From positions 46,032,468 to 46,096,467 of the forward strand of contig OU744735.1 in the NCBI GenBank assembly GCA_916613615.1: 64,000 nucleotides of DNA. Reading direction: 5' to 3'. This DNA comes from Steromphala cineraria. Lineage: Eukaryota; Mollusca; Gastropoda; Trochida; Trochidae. Positions 46,802 to 57,815 of the stretch are shown one piece after another. A program made the translations under genes and the position numbers. The notes beneath the pieces were generated by a model that saw only the letters and a program-made list of their open reading frames with translations, did no database searches and was not told the DNA's origin. The stretch's first letter is position 1. Each line of letters starts with the position of its first letter.

Positions 46802-47174
46802 TTAAGGTATAATATTCATTAAGCTAGCCTGCAATCAAGAAACATCTAATAATCAATTATCACCCACCTCCCGATTCTAAGGTTGGTACATCAAATGGAC
46901 AGGTTATAGTAATAATGATTTTATTGTTCGTCAAAATTACAGTCACGAATCTTGTGCATTATACTGTAAGTTACATGTAGAAAGGATAATTGTAACAGCT
47001 CGTGTGGAATTACCCTCACAACGATTTGGTAATTGTTCATTTGCTATCTAAGCCTTAAAACACAAAACGATGTTATAAAAGTTAGTTGAAATTCATAGGT
47101 TTCTATTATGGACATAAAGAGGGCTTTGCTTTGCATTGCATTGTTCGGCCTCAAATAATGATGGCTTGTATTAA

Positions 47175-47529
47175 AGGGACAGTAGCACGTTTTTAGGGGA
47201 AATGTAAGGTGATGTCAGGAAAATTAAAATAATGGTTCCAATTAAAAGAGAATTATTCAAGCTAAATGCAGTAATAACTGATCAAATATATAATGTGAAG
47301 TTCAGCCATGCTATTCCCTTTCTTACACAAAATGAATTAAAGGTTTTCACGCAAAAATGGCAACCAATTGATTTTATGTGAATCTTTATGATTTGTTCTC
47401 TGGCTATGGATGATTGGTTTGTGTAATAGGATTTTTGACAATATCATAATAATACATTAAGCATTAACAAACAATTATCAGGGGAAAAAAGGAAAATATT
47501 AAATGATAAAAAAACGTGCTACTGCCCCT
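47175..47529 (-). mobile_element. TTAA-flanked MITE, copy 6
   Basis: TTAA at 47171-47174 and 47530-47533; left terminus AGGGACAGTAGCACG. 355 bp and more diverged inside than copies 1, 3 and 4. Only about 370 bp separate it from copy 5, in the same orientation. Confidence 0.92.
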
Positions 47530-47888
47530 TTAATATCTATATAAGTATTTCATAATAAAGAATTAGGCTGAAAGAAGCATGTTTATTTTTTTGATTATTT
47601 TGTATAATTTTAAGTGGATAGAAAGTTTGACATACTTATTATTTAAACTTGCTTCCATATCTAAGATGACTTGTAAATGTTGTAGATGATCATTTCCAAC
47701 ATAGGAACACATTTCTCTTTGACAGACTCTTGCGTTTGTTCATAGCAGAAAGGACAGTACATTATCAGAATCATGGATGATTTTCAAAATAACCTATTCT
47801 TGTTATGATAGATGCAACGCCTCCTTAAATAAAGTAAAGTAAACCTTTACTTTCATTTTTTTTGAAGACATTAACTTAATTTCTGTCT

Positions 47889-48280
47889 TTAAACAACAAG
47901 AAACCTCAATGTTTTTTATGTTAATTGGTAAATCTGTACAGAAAACATTGCCAACCTTGAAATACACCAAAAACCGTTTTCCTCGGTCCTCTAATAACAA
48001 AGCTTTGGCCATTCAAAGTGCGCGGGTTTTAGGCTGCTCAAATTGACAGTCTGAAAAGGACTTCTACCGGATGAACGATAATGCCTTTACTGCGCATGCC
48101 CGAAGTGTTTGATGACATCATAAACAGAACGGAAGTGGGCCTAATCAATGTAAATATAACAGACAATGGTGGTAAATAAACAGAAAAAAACATGTTTTAG
48201 CACGATTTGGAAGCTTTACCTATCCGACAATAAAACATTCAATGTAGTAATTAAACAGTTATGACAAATCGCAACTGATT
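47889..48280. repeat. Repeat shared with the sequence preceding the LINE
   Basis: It aligns along its length with 59309-59750: both have TTTAAACAACAAGAAACCTC, CGGTCCTCTAATAACAAAG, TTCTACCGGATGAACGAT, TTTACTGCGCATGC, GTGGTAAATAAACA and GTAATTAAACAGTTATG. This copy lacks an internal segment of about 53 bp found in the other and is not followed by LINE coding sequence. Confidence 0.88.
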
Positions 48281-48358
48281 GTGTAATTACGGGGAGCCGC
48301 GCTTGGGATATGACGCCCAGTTGTCAAAGCACTAGTCATCCATTGGTCAACACCAGGA

Positions 48359-49122
48359 CAAACTAGATTAGCGTTTGCGGACACCGCAAAGGCAGAGCAG
48401 CCCCGAAACTGGAGGTTTCGCCTTCCCATGTTGCGCTTTCTTCAGGCCTCAGCAAATTGGGCATTTTCACTTTTCATTGAGTATACCAAAAATTTAAACA
48501 AAAAAAGCGTTAGGGATAAAGTCATTTCCAAATTTGGTGTACATTGCAATAACTCATATCTCTCATGACCTTTGACCTTCAAGGTCAGACAATCAATGAA
48601 CACGTTTTATCCAAATTAGGTGCACATTGCAATAACACAAATAGTATGACCTTGACCTTTGACCTTCAAGGTCACAATATTAATGAATCCTTTTCAGTGA
48701 GTATAACAATCATCTATTGATTAAAAGTGTTCATAGTTCAAATAAAGCATTTCTGCTAAACTATACTAAAATCGTGACCTTGTTGTGACCTTGACCTTTG
48801 ACAAATTGTATCGAAAATCTTTTCAAATTGATTTTCTCTTCTATGGAGGATCTTCCAAGTTAAAGCTTCATAGCACAAAACTTTTTAAAATATCGCATTT
48901 ACAACTATACGGGAATTTTTTAGTGATTTTATAGCTCGTGAACTTGACCTTTGACCTTGAAAGTGAACATGTCAAATCGTTCCCCGAGGTATAAGCAGTA
49001 ACCTGTGAATAAAAGTTCTGAAAAGCTTAGTAGAACAAAGTTATAGCCAGTAGTATCAGTGCGGCGGAAACTGCACACAAACTGATAGCAGCCCCGTCTT
49101 TAGACGGGGCTGCAAACTAGAT
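48359..49122 (+). mobile_element. Nuclear-receptor-motif-rich element, copy 4
   Basis: It starts AGATTAGCGTTTGCGGACAC and ends with the hairpin AGCCCCGTCTTTAGACGGGG, then CTGCAAACTAG. CAAACTAGAT occurs at both edges (48359-48368 and 49113-49122), a likely target duplication. Interior TGACCTTGACCTTTGACC blocks recur about five times. It is shorter than the 23295 copy because the internal 430-bp tandem unit is single. Confidence 0.75.
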
Positions 49123-49170
49123 CCAATCCAAAATGAAACTTTTAGAATTTATCATATGCATTGTATGTAC

Positions 49171-49199
49171 CTTGAGATGAACACATTCTGTTCAGACAT
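49171..49199 (-). CDS. Multi-pass membrane protein, proposed first coding exon
   Basis: ATG at 49197-49199 opens MSEQNVFIS and runs to a donor, CTCAAG/GTACAT, at 49170. The leftover AG joins the A of exon 2 as Arg, in frame with the membrane helix. An in-frame TAA lies 10 codons upstream, so this ATG is the first possible start. CpGs are present just upstream (GACGCGAAATACTCC), as in many first exons. The complete CDS would be 975 nt, 324 residues. Support is limited to frame, splice signals and context. Confidence 0.55.
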
Positions 49200-51231
49200 A
49201 CGAGATGGAGTATTTCGCGTCTTTCTTTATGATCCCCGGTTGAATACAGCAACTTCAATAAGGTAGGTTTTGGTCACATGATATCTAATAGAAGTTATGT
49301 AAACTAAACTAAGTTATTTAAACTTATATGTAAACATATGGATCATTTCAGACAATTGCTTTGCGTTAGAAGTTTTGATATCAATAAAATGTAAAACAAC
49401 ATTATCTAAAACAAAGATATAGAATGGTATTCATTTTACGCTGATGACTTGTCTCTATGTAAACTAACATTGTTTATGTATTTTATTGAGAAACGCTCAA
49501 GACATGATGAAACATGGTGTCAAAAGGTGTATCGAATTGTATAGCGAACAGGGCAACCTAATACAATTTCATGACATGATGCCTAAATGACACTCTGTTT
49601 TCGAATATTTCGTAGTGTGTAGATAGCAAAACCTCATTCACATTATATGAAATTACTATCGTTATTCATAAGTTCTTTCGAACATTTATTTATTTAAAAG
49701 GTTAAACTTCAATTATATATGGCCACCAAGTCAGTAAATAACTATATCGTAATATCTAAGAGATTTTCAGAACACGATTGAATATTGAGATTTTGCCTTG
49801 CTGAAATATTCAAGCCTGAACATTAAATTGCTCTGTTGTATATTTTCAAAAATCATTTTCAATATTATCATTGTATATTATATGTGTACGGATCTGTCCA
49901 TGTTTACGTTACATCACTTTTTTGTTAGGGAGCGGGATTAATATAAACATTATTTGGTTTTTGTCAAACCCGTTTCTTTAAAAAAATAAAAATATGTTAA
50001 AAATCACATTATGCATAATGATAATTGTTTAAGGAATAGGCCATCTCGTCATTTGCGAAACAAAGTACCATGACATACCATGTAGTCTCATTGATGAATT
50101 GGCTTTAGATCCCTTTGTAAAAGCCGTGATTAAGCTATCAACAGTCAAAAAGATTCGACCAAAATTAGTAAATGTTTTCATTATATGTCTCACTATCTAA
50201 CTGTTAGACTGTCAAGATGTGTTCTTTGTTTGTGTATTAGTTAAAAGTCAAGTAAGTAAGTGTCCGCTTGACTCAATACTGTAAACAATAGCAATTGCTT
50301 GACCAGTTAGGGCGATGTGATGTGGCATGTTATGATTGGCTGAGAGAAGTTTTACCGACTAAAAATATTATGTTTGTTTTCAAAATGACTATTTTGTGCA
50401 TGTTTTTGAACATACAAAGCATCGATGTAATCTCATCTTATCGTTTTGTATCCATTTCTGCATTGTGTACCCCCTCGGGGTAACATGATATTTAAGATAT
50501 AGCATTATACGGTTACAATATTCCTAAATTTAGAAAGACTATTTTCATGTCGTGATATCAATATGATAATTGTTTTATTGCAACAAATGATTATATACTT
50601 ACACAGCTATAAGAACTGTGGTACAAGACAAGGTGATAGTATCCATCTGTTGAAATATGTTTTTGCAAATACTCCTCACAGGCGAGTTGCATAACACCTA
50701 GCGAGAGGCGGATATCTCCCCATGTATGGTATAACGAATGGTATAACGCCTCTAAATGGTAAAACGAATTTATCTTACCGAATGTTCAAACAAAACGCAT
50801 AAAATATGAAGATAAATAGTAAGAACTGCGTAAGTCATTTTACTATAGCTTGTTCAAAGCTACATATCGGTTGATCAAAAGTAACCAGCTTGATCATGTG
50901 TTCGAGGTAACATACATTGTACATTTCAAGACGCTCAATCTGCACGCTTTTTTCATGCTTGTTATGTGTCGGGGTATAAATGATTTATTACCCCACTCGA
51001 GAGGGTGATATCAGTATTTATTCAGTGTCACGTGGACCAATCAGAGATCGAGATTCTTACATAAGGTAGGATAAAGCAACTTTTACTACGGTCGACCTTT
51101 TCTCCCATGCATTGAAATTGCGCTGACGTTACATTAAGAATTTACGATCACATAAGGCCTATATGGAAGGAGGCCATATTTATCGCTACACGAGAACCGT
51201 CACATCAGCAAATGCAATCACTGAAACCACG
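49200..51231. other. Upstream region of the membrane-protein gene; mostly nothing recognised
   Basis: The core promoter of the minus-strand gene should lie at about 49200-49450, but no clear TATA or Inr was found. The rest is AT-rich apart from the repeat fragment at 50312-50352. Confidence 0.35.
50312..50352. repeat. Short fragment of the LINE-associated repeat
   Basis: GGGCGATGTGATGTGGCATG followed by TTATGATTGGCTGAGAGAAG matches 59527-59567 with one difference. It corresponds to the 53-bp segment missing from the 47889-48280 copy. Confidence 0.8.
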
Positions 51232-52285
51232 ACTACGACTAACAAATTACTCCTAACACACGCGGCAAGAAAGCTGTGCATTGCATGTGGTCCATACGAG
51301 TAATATGGTTCACTAGCTGGCCTAGTTCCGCGTGCGCTACAGAAAACCAGGTTTTTCCAAGCGAGTACATGTTAATAAACATATCAGCCTCATCATCAGA
51401 TGACCTAACATCCATAACTTCTTGTTCTACTAGATTGAAAAACCAACAATCAGACAGTACATCAATAACCTGTGTAACATATCTAAATTTATAAGTGAGT
51501 AAAGTCCAGATGGGTACCTGGACTGAAGAACAGCAAGCTCAATCTTATAGCCAGGAACTGCAAAAACCAGGAAATATTTATCAAATCTGTAGAGAGTTTA
51601 ACTGCATGAGTAGATACCAAGGTCCTTGGTAAATTGTCTCCATTCGTGAAAATTTGTAGAAGAAGAAACTCGCTGGAACTTCTCAACTGACTCAAATGAA
51701 ATTTCTTTGACATTCAAAACCCTTCATTCAGCTTCCTCCAGTGTGATTGTTTTACCCTTGATGGTTACGGAGCCATTAGACGCAGCATCAGCTCTAAAAT
51801 GACGAGAACGAAACATCCCGCCGAGTGTGTTAGTCCAAGGCATTTCCTCATGAACCCTCTGACATCTCTCATCGCTGGAGAACAATACGCATGCGCAGTT
51901 GATGTCTGAGAACCTAGATATTGGACCCCTCCCGGATACTGTTGAAATCCTGTCATGTCACCCGAGCTCCCCACCAACGATGCATCATTTCTTTCTGTCA
52001 ACGTAAACTTATATGTTTGACCTGATTTTATCCCTCTGTTTCCAATGAAAGCAGCTTTTCTTCGCATCGAGTTTCAACTCTATCGTCATCGTGATATCAA
52101 TCTTGAACAAAGCTATAGCAATGTGCGAGGTGAAATCTCCCTGTACAGGAAAAAGGCAACAACAAAGTCCATGGTATCTGTGGGCGTTCTTGGTGCTGCT
52201 ATGTATGCATCACCGGACTCCGTGTGTACGTATACCACGATGACAAGCCTAGGGTCTTCAGGTTTGATTCGAACTGCACGTTTCT
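51232..52285 (-). pseudogene. Frame-broken coding relic of unknown identity
   Basis: Several minus-strand segments look protein-like but lie in different frames. They are RIKPEDPRLVIVVYVHTESG at about 52260-52190; a stretch with SGQTYKFTLTERNDASLVG at about 52035-51970; EEMPWTNTLGGMFRSRHFR to GKTITLEEAE at about 51850-51735; ISFESVEKFQRVSSS to FTKDLGIYS at about 51705-51610; and SDCWFFNLVEQEVMDV to TAFLPRVLGVIC at about 51450-51235. Frame changes and stops (a TAA after 'GIYSCS') separate them, and I see no consistent splice sites. It is either a decayed gene or decayed transposon coding sequence. A truncated LINE ends directly against its 5' side. I do not recognise the family. Confidence 0.4.
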
Positions 52286-53245
52286 GAATAATAATAATAA
52301 TAATAATAAATGCATTTCTATAGCGCATCAATTCACTGAAAATGCTCTGTGCGCTTAAAGAGTTGAGAGTTTATCAGGGATAGTGTTTTTGAAAGAGTTT
52401 TGTCTTGATGGCTGCTTTGAATGAGTCTAATGAAGGACAGGATTTGACATCTAATGGCAACTCATTCCATTTTGTTGCTGCATTGTAAGCAAAGGTCCTT
52501 TTGCCAAATGAAGTTTTTACATGTGGTACAGTGATAAGAAACTGCTCTTGCGATCTAAGTGGACGGGATGGCCTGTAGAGTGGGAGTAACTCGGCGAGAT
52601 ATGTCGGGGCAAGGTTGTTGACACTCTTGTAGGTCAGTACCAGTATTTTATAATCTATCCTTGCTGAGATTGGTAGCCAGTGTAACTCCTTGAGAACTGG
52701 AGTGATGTGGTCGAATTTCATGGTTCTTGTGACAATCCTCGCGGCAGTATTCTGAAGAGTTTGAAGACGGTTCAGTTGATTCTGATTAATGTTGACCAGT
52801 AGACTGTTACAATAGTCTATTCTGGACATAACAAGTGACAGTACTGGACATAACAAGTGACAGTACTAGTTTTGTTGCAGCTTCGTTGGTGAGATAATTC
52901 CGGAGTTTACTAATGTTTCTCAGATGGTAGTGAGCACTTCTGATTATTTGTGATACTTGAGTTTCCAATTTATAGGACTGATCTAGCCAGACTCCCAGGT
53001 TTTTAGCTTTTGCCACCGGTGTTACAATCGAATTCCCAATGGTCACGGTTGATTTCTCTACTTGTGAAATTTTGGATTTTGGACCAATCATTACAAATTC
53101 GGTTTTTTCTTCATTTAGTTTCAGACGGTTTTGGTGCATCCATTGTTGTATTTCTAGGCAGCAATCTGATATTGAATCCAGAGATGATGAGATATCGTTG
53201 ACTGTGGAAGAGTTGTAGATTTGGTTGTCGTCTGCTTATTGGTGT
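52286..53245 (-). mobile_element. 5'-truncated CR1/L2-like LINE with (ATT)n tail
   Basis: Minus-strand ORF2 remnants start at an ADD core of the reverse-transcriptase active site (about 53230). They pass through WMHQNRLKLNEEKTEFVMIG and AKNLGVWLDQS to SRIDYCNSLL, LQNTAARIV, LHWLPISARIDYKI and WNELPLDV, ending LFQKHYP with a stop near 52374. These are hallmark segments of CR1/L2-type ORF2 C-termini. The 3' untranslated end GCGCTATAGAAATGC runs into (ATT)n at 52286-52312. The Tyr before ADD is replaced by a TAA stop, and a 22-bp tandem duplication at about 52824-52867 breaks the frame. The copy is dead. Confidence 0.88.
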
Positions 53246-53939
53246 TGTTTCACGGCATGTTAACAGGGGCATTGGCGTTTAAGTTTGCGAAGATGCAAAA
53301 TAGGTTAACAAGGTACATGCAGTGTAATGAACGATGACATTTTGTGGTGTTATCCTGAAGATTTAACTTCCTATCAGAGTCCATAACCTTACCATATACT
53401 CGGTTTTATGGTTCCCCCCTTATAGAAATACGTAATAAAGACTTTAACATGTAGTCACAGGAGGGCGTTGGGTTTAAATTCGATCTCGCATAGTACCCCT
53501 ACGTATAGAAACTGATCGCTACAACAACACATCAGTAAATGTGAGGACGCGTTTGACGCCATCGAGGACGTGTCACATGTTGTATTTAGGCCTACTGACC
53601 TTTATAACTTTATACCGTTCAGTTTTTAGTCATTGTATTGACGCCAACGAAGTTTTTAATGATGTCCAGAAATGTGTATTATTATGTCATGCACTAATTA
53701 TGTATTTATATTTGCAAATTTGTTTAAACAAAGAAGGACTCTTTTACAGTTTAAGATATAAACTACCTTTGTTACCGTACCTCATATCTCATTAATGTGT
53801 ATAATTTCTACTAAAGTCATTCATAACCCAATGGTTGCTCACATTTTACATTTTATTTTACCTTTACCATTGTATATAAAGGTGAGACGTTGATAAATTA
53901 TCTGTAGAGTAATGATCAGTTGCATTGAAATAGACTGAA
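53246..53939. other. Non-coding, nothing recognised
   Basis: No supported feature; an 84-codon plus-strand frame at 53541-53795 is unrecognised. Confidence 0.35.
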
Positions 53940-54065
53940 GCTTATCCTCCCATAGAATCAAAATGATTCTAATGATCCAAACGCTCGAAAGGGTATTGAA
54001 GTTTGTGTTTGTTGAGATCATACCGCAGGACAAATTTGAGAAGAGTCCTTTCAACACTGGGCCAT
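53940..54065 (-). mobile_element. Possible Penelope-like terminal fragment
   Basis: Minus-strand TTATTTGAAGATGGCCCAG then TGTTGAAAGGACTCTTC has the 'GAAGATGG...CGAAAGG'-like layout of Penelope-type ends. Weak, fragmentary evidence. Confidence 0.25.
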
Positions 54066-54374
54066 CTTCAAATAAGAATCACATGTTTACCGTAGTGTTA
54101 CGATTCGGGTTGAAAAAAGATATCTAGAGACTTATTGTGTGTATTAGTTCTATTTCTAGAAGCACCCTTGCTCTAGTTAAAACCCGTTTAACTACTCGGG
54201 TTGTGTTACAGATACAAGGTGGAAAAAATGTCGGTATGATTGTATATCTGCTGTTGACTGATAAGGTAAGCTTTTTAGAGATTCCAAATTCTTTCAATTA
54301 CACTTAAGAGAATTCGGAAGGTCAAGCCACTGACCTAAGACCTATTCTAAATTTCATGCCCCCCTTTTCGGAAA

Positions 54375-54455
54375 TAACTCAGGCTTAGACCCCACGTCGG
54401 CGACATCACCGTATGGTGAAGAAGACGTTAAACCCCAATCCAACAACCAACATCA
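54375..54455 (+). mobile_element. SINE 3'-tail fragment
   Basis: GGTGAAGAAGACGTTAAACC followed by CCAATCCAACAACCAAC is a SINE-type 3' tail common in molluscs. Confidence 0.5.
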
Positions 54456-55945
54456 AGCCACTGATATCTAATGTCTATGATCTTTTAATTAGTAATAAGT
54501 AAAGAATAGACTCCGAAAACTCGCCATTAGTTGTGCACGAGGCTTAGTCTGAGGGCGTTCGGAGTTCTACTTAAACCTAAATTCGATATCGATTTTAGTC
54601 AACGCACAACTTGCATGTGAACTTCGCAACACACGTCCCCGTTTACTATTGACGAGTTTTTACCTAATGATGACTTATTTAAAGCAATCACGTGAGCTCA
54701 TTGTCATTTTCAACAATTACGCTTAAGGAACAACACAGTTGCTGAAAATGCGCACCAAAGAAAACTATATTGTTATATCATAAATGTGACATTTGTAAGT
54801 TGATGTTGGTTTCATTTTACTAATGTAATTTTGTTGTTTTACTGCTATTCACTACTAACATAATCTATTAAATATACACAAAGAACTTAATTAAACACCA
54901 ATTTGAGATTCCTTTTGCTGAACTTGTTGATCAAACACTTCTCCTTCCTTAAACATCATATAACCACAAACGTATGTTACTATTTTCTTTTGAATATATG
55001 AATGTCTGATTAAATATTTTATAGTGCGTCAAAGGTCGCTACTCAATTATGTTCAGTTTAGTAATTAAAGCCGTTTTTGAATGCCACTTTTGATGGGCAG
55101 CTAGATCTGTCTCGCGACAGACCAGTGAATGCATGACTGATAACACGCCCATTTTGTGACGTCATATACAGAATGGTTGCAACGAGCTCTATACATTTAT
55201 CATAACGAGATCACCAAATAAAACCCAATAATAGACGACTTTCAGAAAATGTTAACCACTCAGTTGCATAAGTCATTTTACGATGTAACACTATTAAGCG
55301 TTTGAAGTAATTAAGATATCCACATCACTGGTAAATAAACAATTATTTAAGGCGTTATATCAGTTACAATAATGATGCGCGACTCTGTATAGTCTGTTTA
55401 TTACGTCACCCCCGCGCGAGATTTATGGCCCCATTCCCAGGTAGTTTTTTTACAGCCGGTAATTACGCGGTCTTAATAAAAGGCTAATTAAAGGTGTTTA
55501 TTGGACAAATTGGCAAAAAGCATACCCAGTTCTTATTTAGTTGAAATATATTTGAAAGTAAATCGAAAAGTGATAAAGTCGAGGTTAGCGGTTGTTTAAG
55601 ATAAGCCATTACCTTTGACAGGGACCAGTTAATGTCTTTGTGCAGTTTTCTTTAAATTCGATATTTGATAATTTTGTGATATTGAAGGTTCATAGAATGA
55701 TAATAATCACATTGCAGCAAAAAAAATTCATCTTCAATTTAAATGTAACTTGGATTTTGACTAAAAATTACCAAGTTTTTGTAAAACAAGTTATTCAGTG
55801 ACAGTGAATCGTTAACCGTATGAATTTTTTGTTTTCTCACTTGTAGATGATCATTCTATCAAAACATCCTTGTTGTTTGCCTGTACATTTGTTTTGTTTA
55901 TTATTAGCACTGTTTTTCTGTTTGAAAAAGTGGGGGATGCTTAAC
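54456..55945. other. Non-coding, nothing recognised
   Basis: One exact TGACGTCA lies at about 55157. No supported exon. Confidence 0.4.
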
Positions 55946-55949
55946 TAAG

Positions 55950-56030
55950 TTATTTGTGTATAAAAGATGGCTGATGGCTGCAATACTGAGCAAGCGGGGC
56001 TAAACAATAACTCACTCACTCACTATAAAG
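55950..56030 (+). mobile_element. SINE 3'-tail fragment
   Basis: GGCTGCAATACTGAGCAAGC followed by GGGGCTAAACAATAACTCAC and TCACTCACTAT is the 3' tail of the same gastropod SINE type as at 22866-23233. Confidence 0.65.
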
Positions 56031-56763
56031 TAGATGTGCAATTGACGATTTTCTTATTTTAAAAGAACAAATATGTCTTTAATAAAAGCCTTTCACAATT
56101 TTAATAGAAATTGTAAGTCATACATTAATCGTTACGAAAGATAATCATGGTAATAAAAAAACAGGTTTTGGCGTGCATTTTTATGTTACTCAACGAATAA
56201 GTTGAACGGCTACATGTGATAAAATAACAAATTTTGTTCACAACAAGGCCTAGTGATGTAAAACATATACAATAATTCTCCACAATTGAGAATATTTGCC
56301 ACACATTAAGAAATATGATTTGGTCCATGGCAATAGAGATTAAACAAACCTTTGCACGGGATGCACGTGCGTTGTCACAGCAACTGTGAAATTGACATCA
56401 TATTCAATAAACAAACTCGCCAGAAACAGCATTTTGTAATAGGCGCTAAATTTTAGCACTGGCTAACAAACGTGATTTTAAAAAATCATTGTATGTTTTA
56501 ATGTCACCAGATGTATAACTATTAACGAACAGATAATATAAATAAATAGTGTACAGTTTGAGTGACAGTATTAATTAACATTATATTTAAAATTATTACA
56601 AGGTGTCAAAAAAGGCGATTTACTCTCCTGACAATCTTTCAAAAACGCCTCACTGAACAAAATGACTATTAACCATTAAAATTTTCATCTCTGTACTGTG
56701 TTAAGAATATGTATTTCAATGTATTTATCATGTTTTTCTATTGCTTTTTACTATTCACTCGCA
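56031..56763. other. Non-coding, nothing recognised
   Basis: AT-rich. Confidence 0.4.
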
Positions 56764-56767
56764 TTAA

Positions 56768-57447
56768 AGGGGCAGTAGCACGTTTTTAGGGGGAATATAA
56801 GGTGATGTCGGGGAAATGAAAAATAATGGTTCCAATATAAAGACAATGTAAGAAAACAAAATAAAGCAGTAATAAATCAAACATATAATGTAAGTAAAGC
56901 CATGCGATTCCCTTTCTTACACAAAATGAATTAAAGGTGTTCACACAAAAATGGCTGCCAATGGATTTTAGGTGATTCTTAATATTTTGTTCTCTGACTA
57001 TGGATGATTGGTTTGTGTAATGAGATTTTTGACACTATCAAAGCAATACATTTAACTTTAACTTACATTTATCAGTGAAAATTTGGAAAAATAAAATTGT
57101 CAAAATTTTTTTGATAATTTTAAATTTTAAAAATTGCACTTATAATTGTAAGTAAATGCCTTATGTATTATATTGACAGTGTCAACAATCACATTACACA
57201 AGCCAATCACACATAGTCGGAGGACAAAGTATGAGGATTTACACAAATTCCATTGGCGGCCATTTTTGTGTGAACACCTTTAATTCATTTTTGTAAGAAA
57301 AAGGAATCTCATGGCTGAACCTCACGTTATATATTTGAATTATTACTGCTCCATTTAGTTTAAATACATTGTCTTTCATTTGGAACCATTTATTTTCATT
57401 TTCCTGACATCACCTTATATTCCCCTTAAAAACGTGCTACTGCCCCT
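56768..57447. mobile_element. Compound MITE: copies 7 and 8 joined head-to-head
   Basis: The left copy (56768 to about 57106) is in reverse orientation and the right (about 57107-57447) is forward. They meet at AATTGTCAAAATTTTTTTGA, where both internal termini (about 15-20 bp each) are missing. Only the outer ends keep AGGGGCAGTAGCACG and flanking TTAA (56764-56767 and 57448-57451). The result is a 680-bp palindrome with diverged arms of about 340 bp. Confidence 0.9.
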
Positions 57448-57633
57448 TTAAAGCAAAATTCGATGATGAAAAGCACGGAATTGTTCTTAAAGTTTTAATA
57501 AATGATTCAACAGGCCCTGTGTTTCTATAACTTAAACATAGTATGTAACACTGTCGTCAGTGGCCTTTGACTGTTATCAACATTCATAGGTGACTATGAA
57601 TAGACATCCACTTGACATTGAGTTCATTTGCAG

Positions 57634-57815
57634 AAATCAATATTCATGGGTGGACCAAAAGCCCCTTATCAGCCCTGAAGTTGACGTTAAGGAGAAGGGA
57701 TGGAGGCCAACTCAATGTGACGACTATATGTGTACCTGAACGTTACCTACAATTAAGTGACGTGCAGGTGTATGGGGAAAGTACTCTTCTTGATCACAAA
57801 AGCGTCCTGAATAAG
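57634..57815 (+). CDS. Exon-like segment, possible C-terminal part of a discoidin/F-type-lectin domain
   Basis: A 182-nt open segment lies between an acceptor, TTCATTTGCAG/AAATC, and a donor, AATAAG/GTATTT. It translates as EINIHGWTKSPLS ... TTICVPERYLQLSDVQVYGE ... VLNK. The 'RY-x-x-L-S-D-V-Q-V-Y-G' run matches the last strand of F5/8-type (discoidin) and F-type lectin domains, usually '[R]Y...L.L.EV.VYG', with a Cys shortly before. Such domains bind sugars or phospholipids in secreted or surface proteins. No neighbouring exon was found and codon use cannot be tested on so little sequence, so it could be an isolated exon, an exon relic or chance. Confidence 0.35.

Larger units (their letters stand above)
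45835..49170. other. Intron 1 of the membrane-protein gene, repeat-loaded
   Basis: About 3.3 kb holding two TTAA-type MITEs (46455 and 47175), the 392-bp repeat shared with the region before the LINE (47889), and a nuclear-receptor-motif-rich element (48359) that ends about 50 bp from the splice donor. The intron exists only if the proposed exon 1 is right. Confidence 0.6.
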
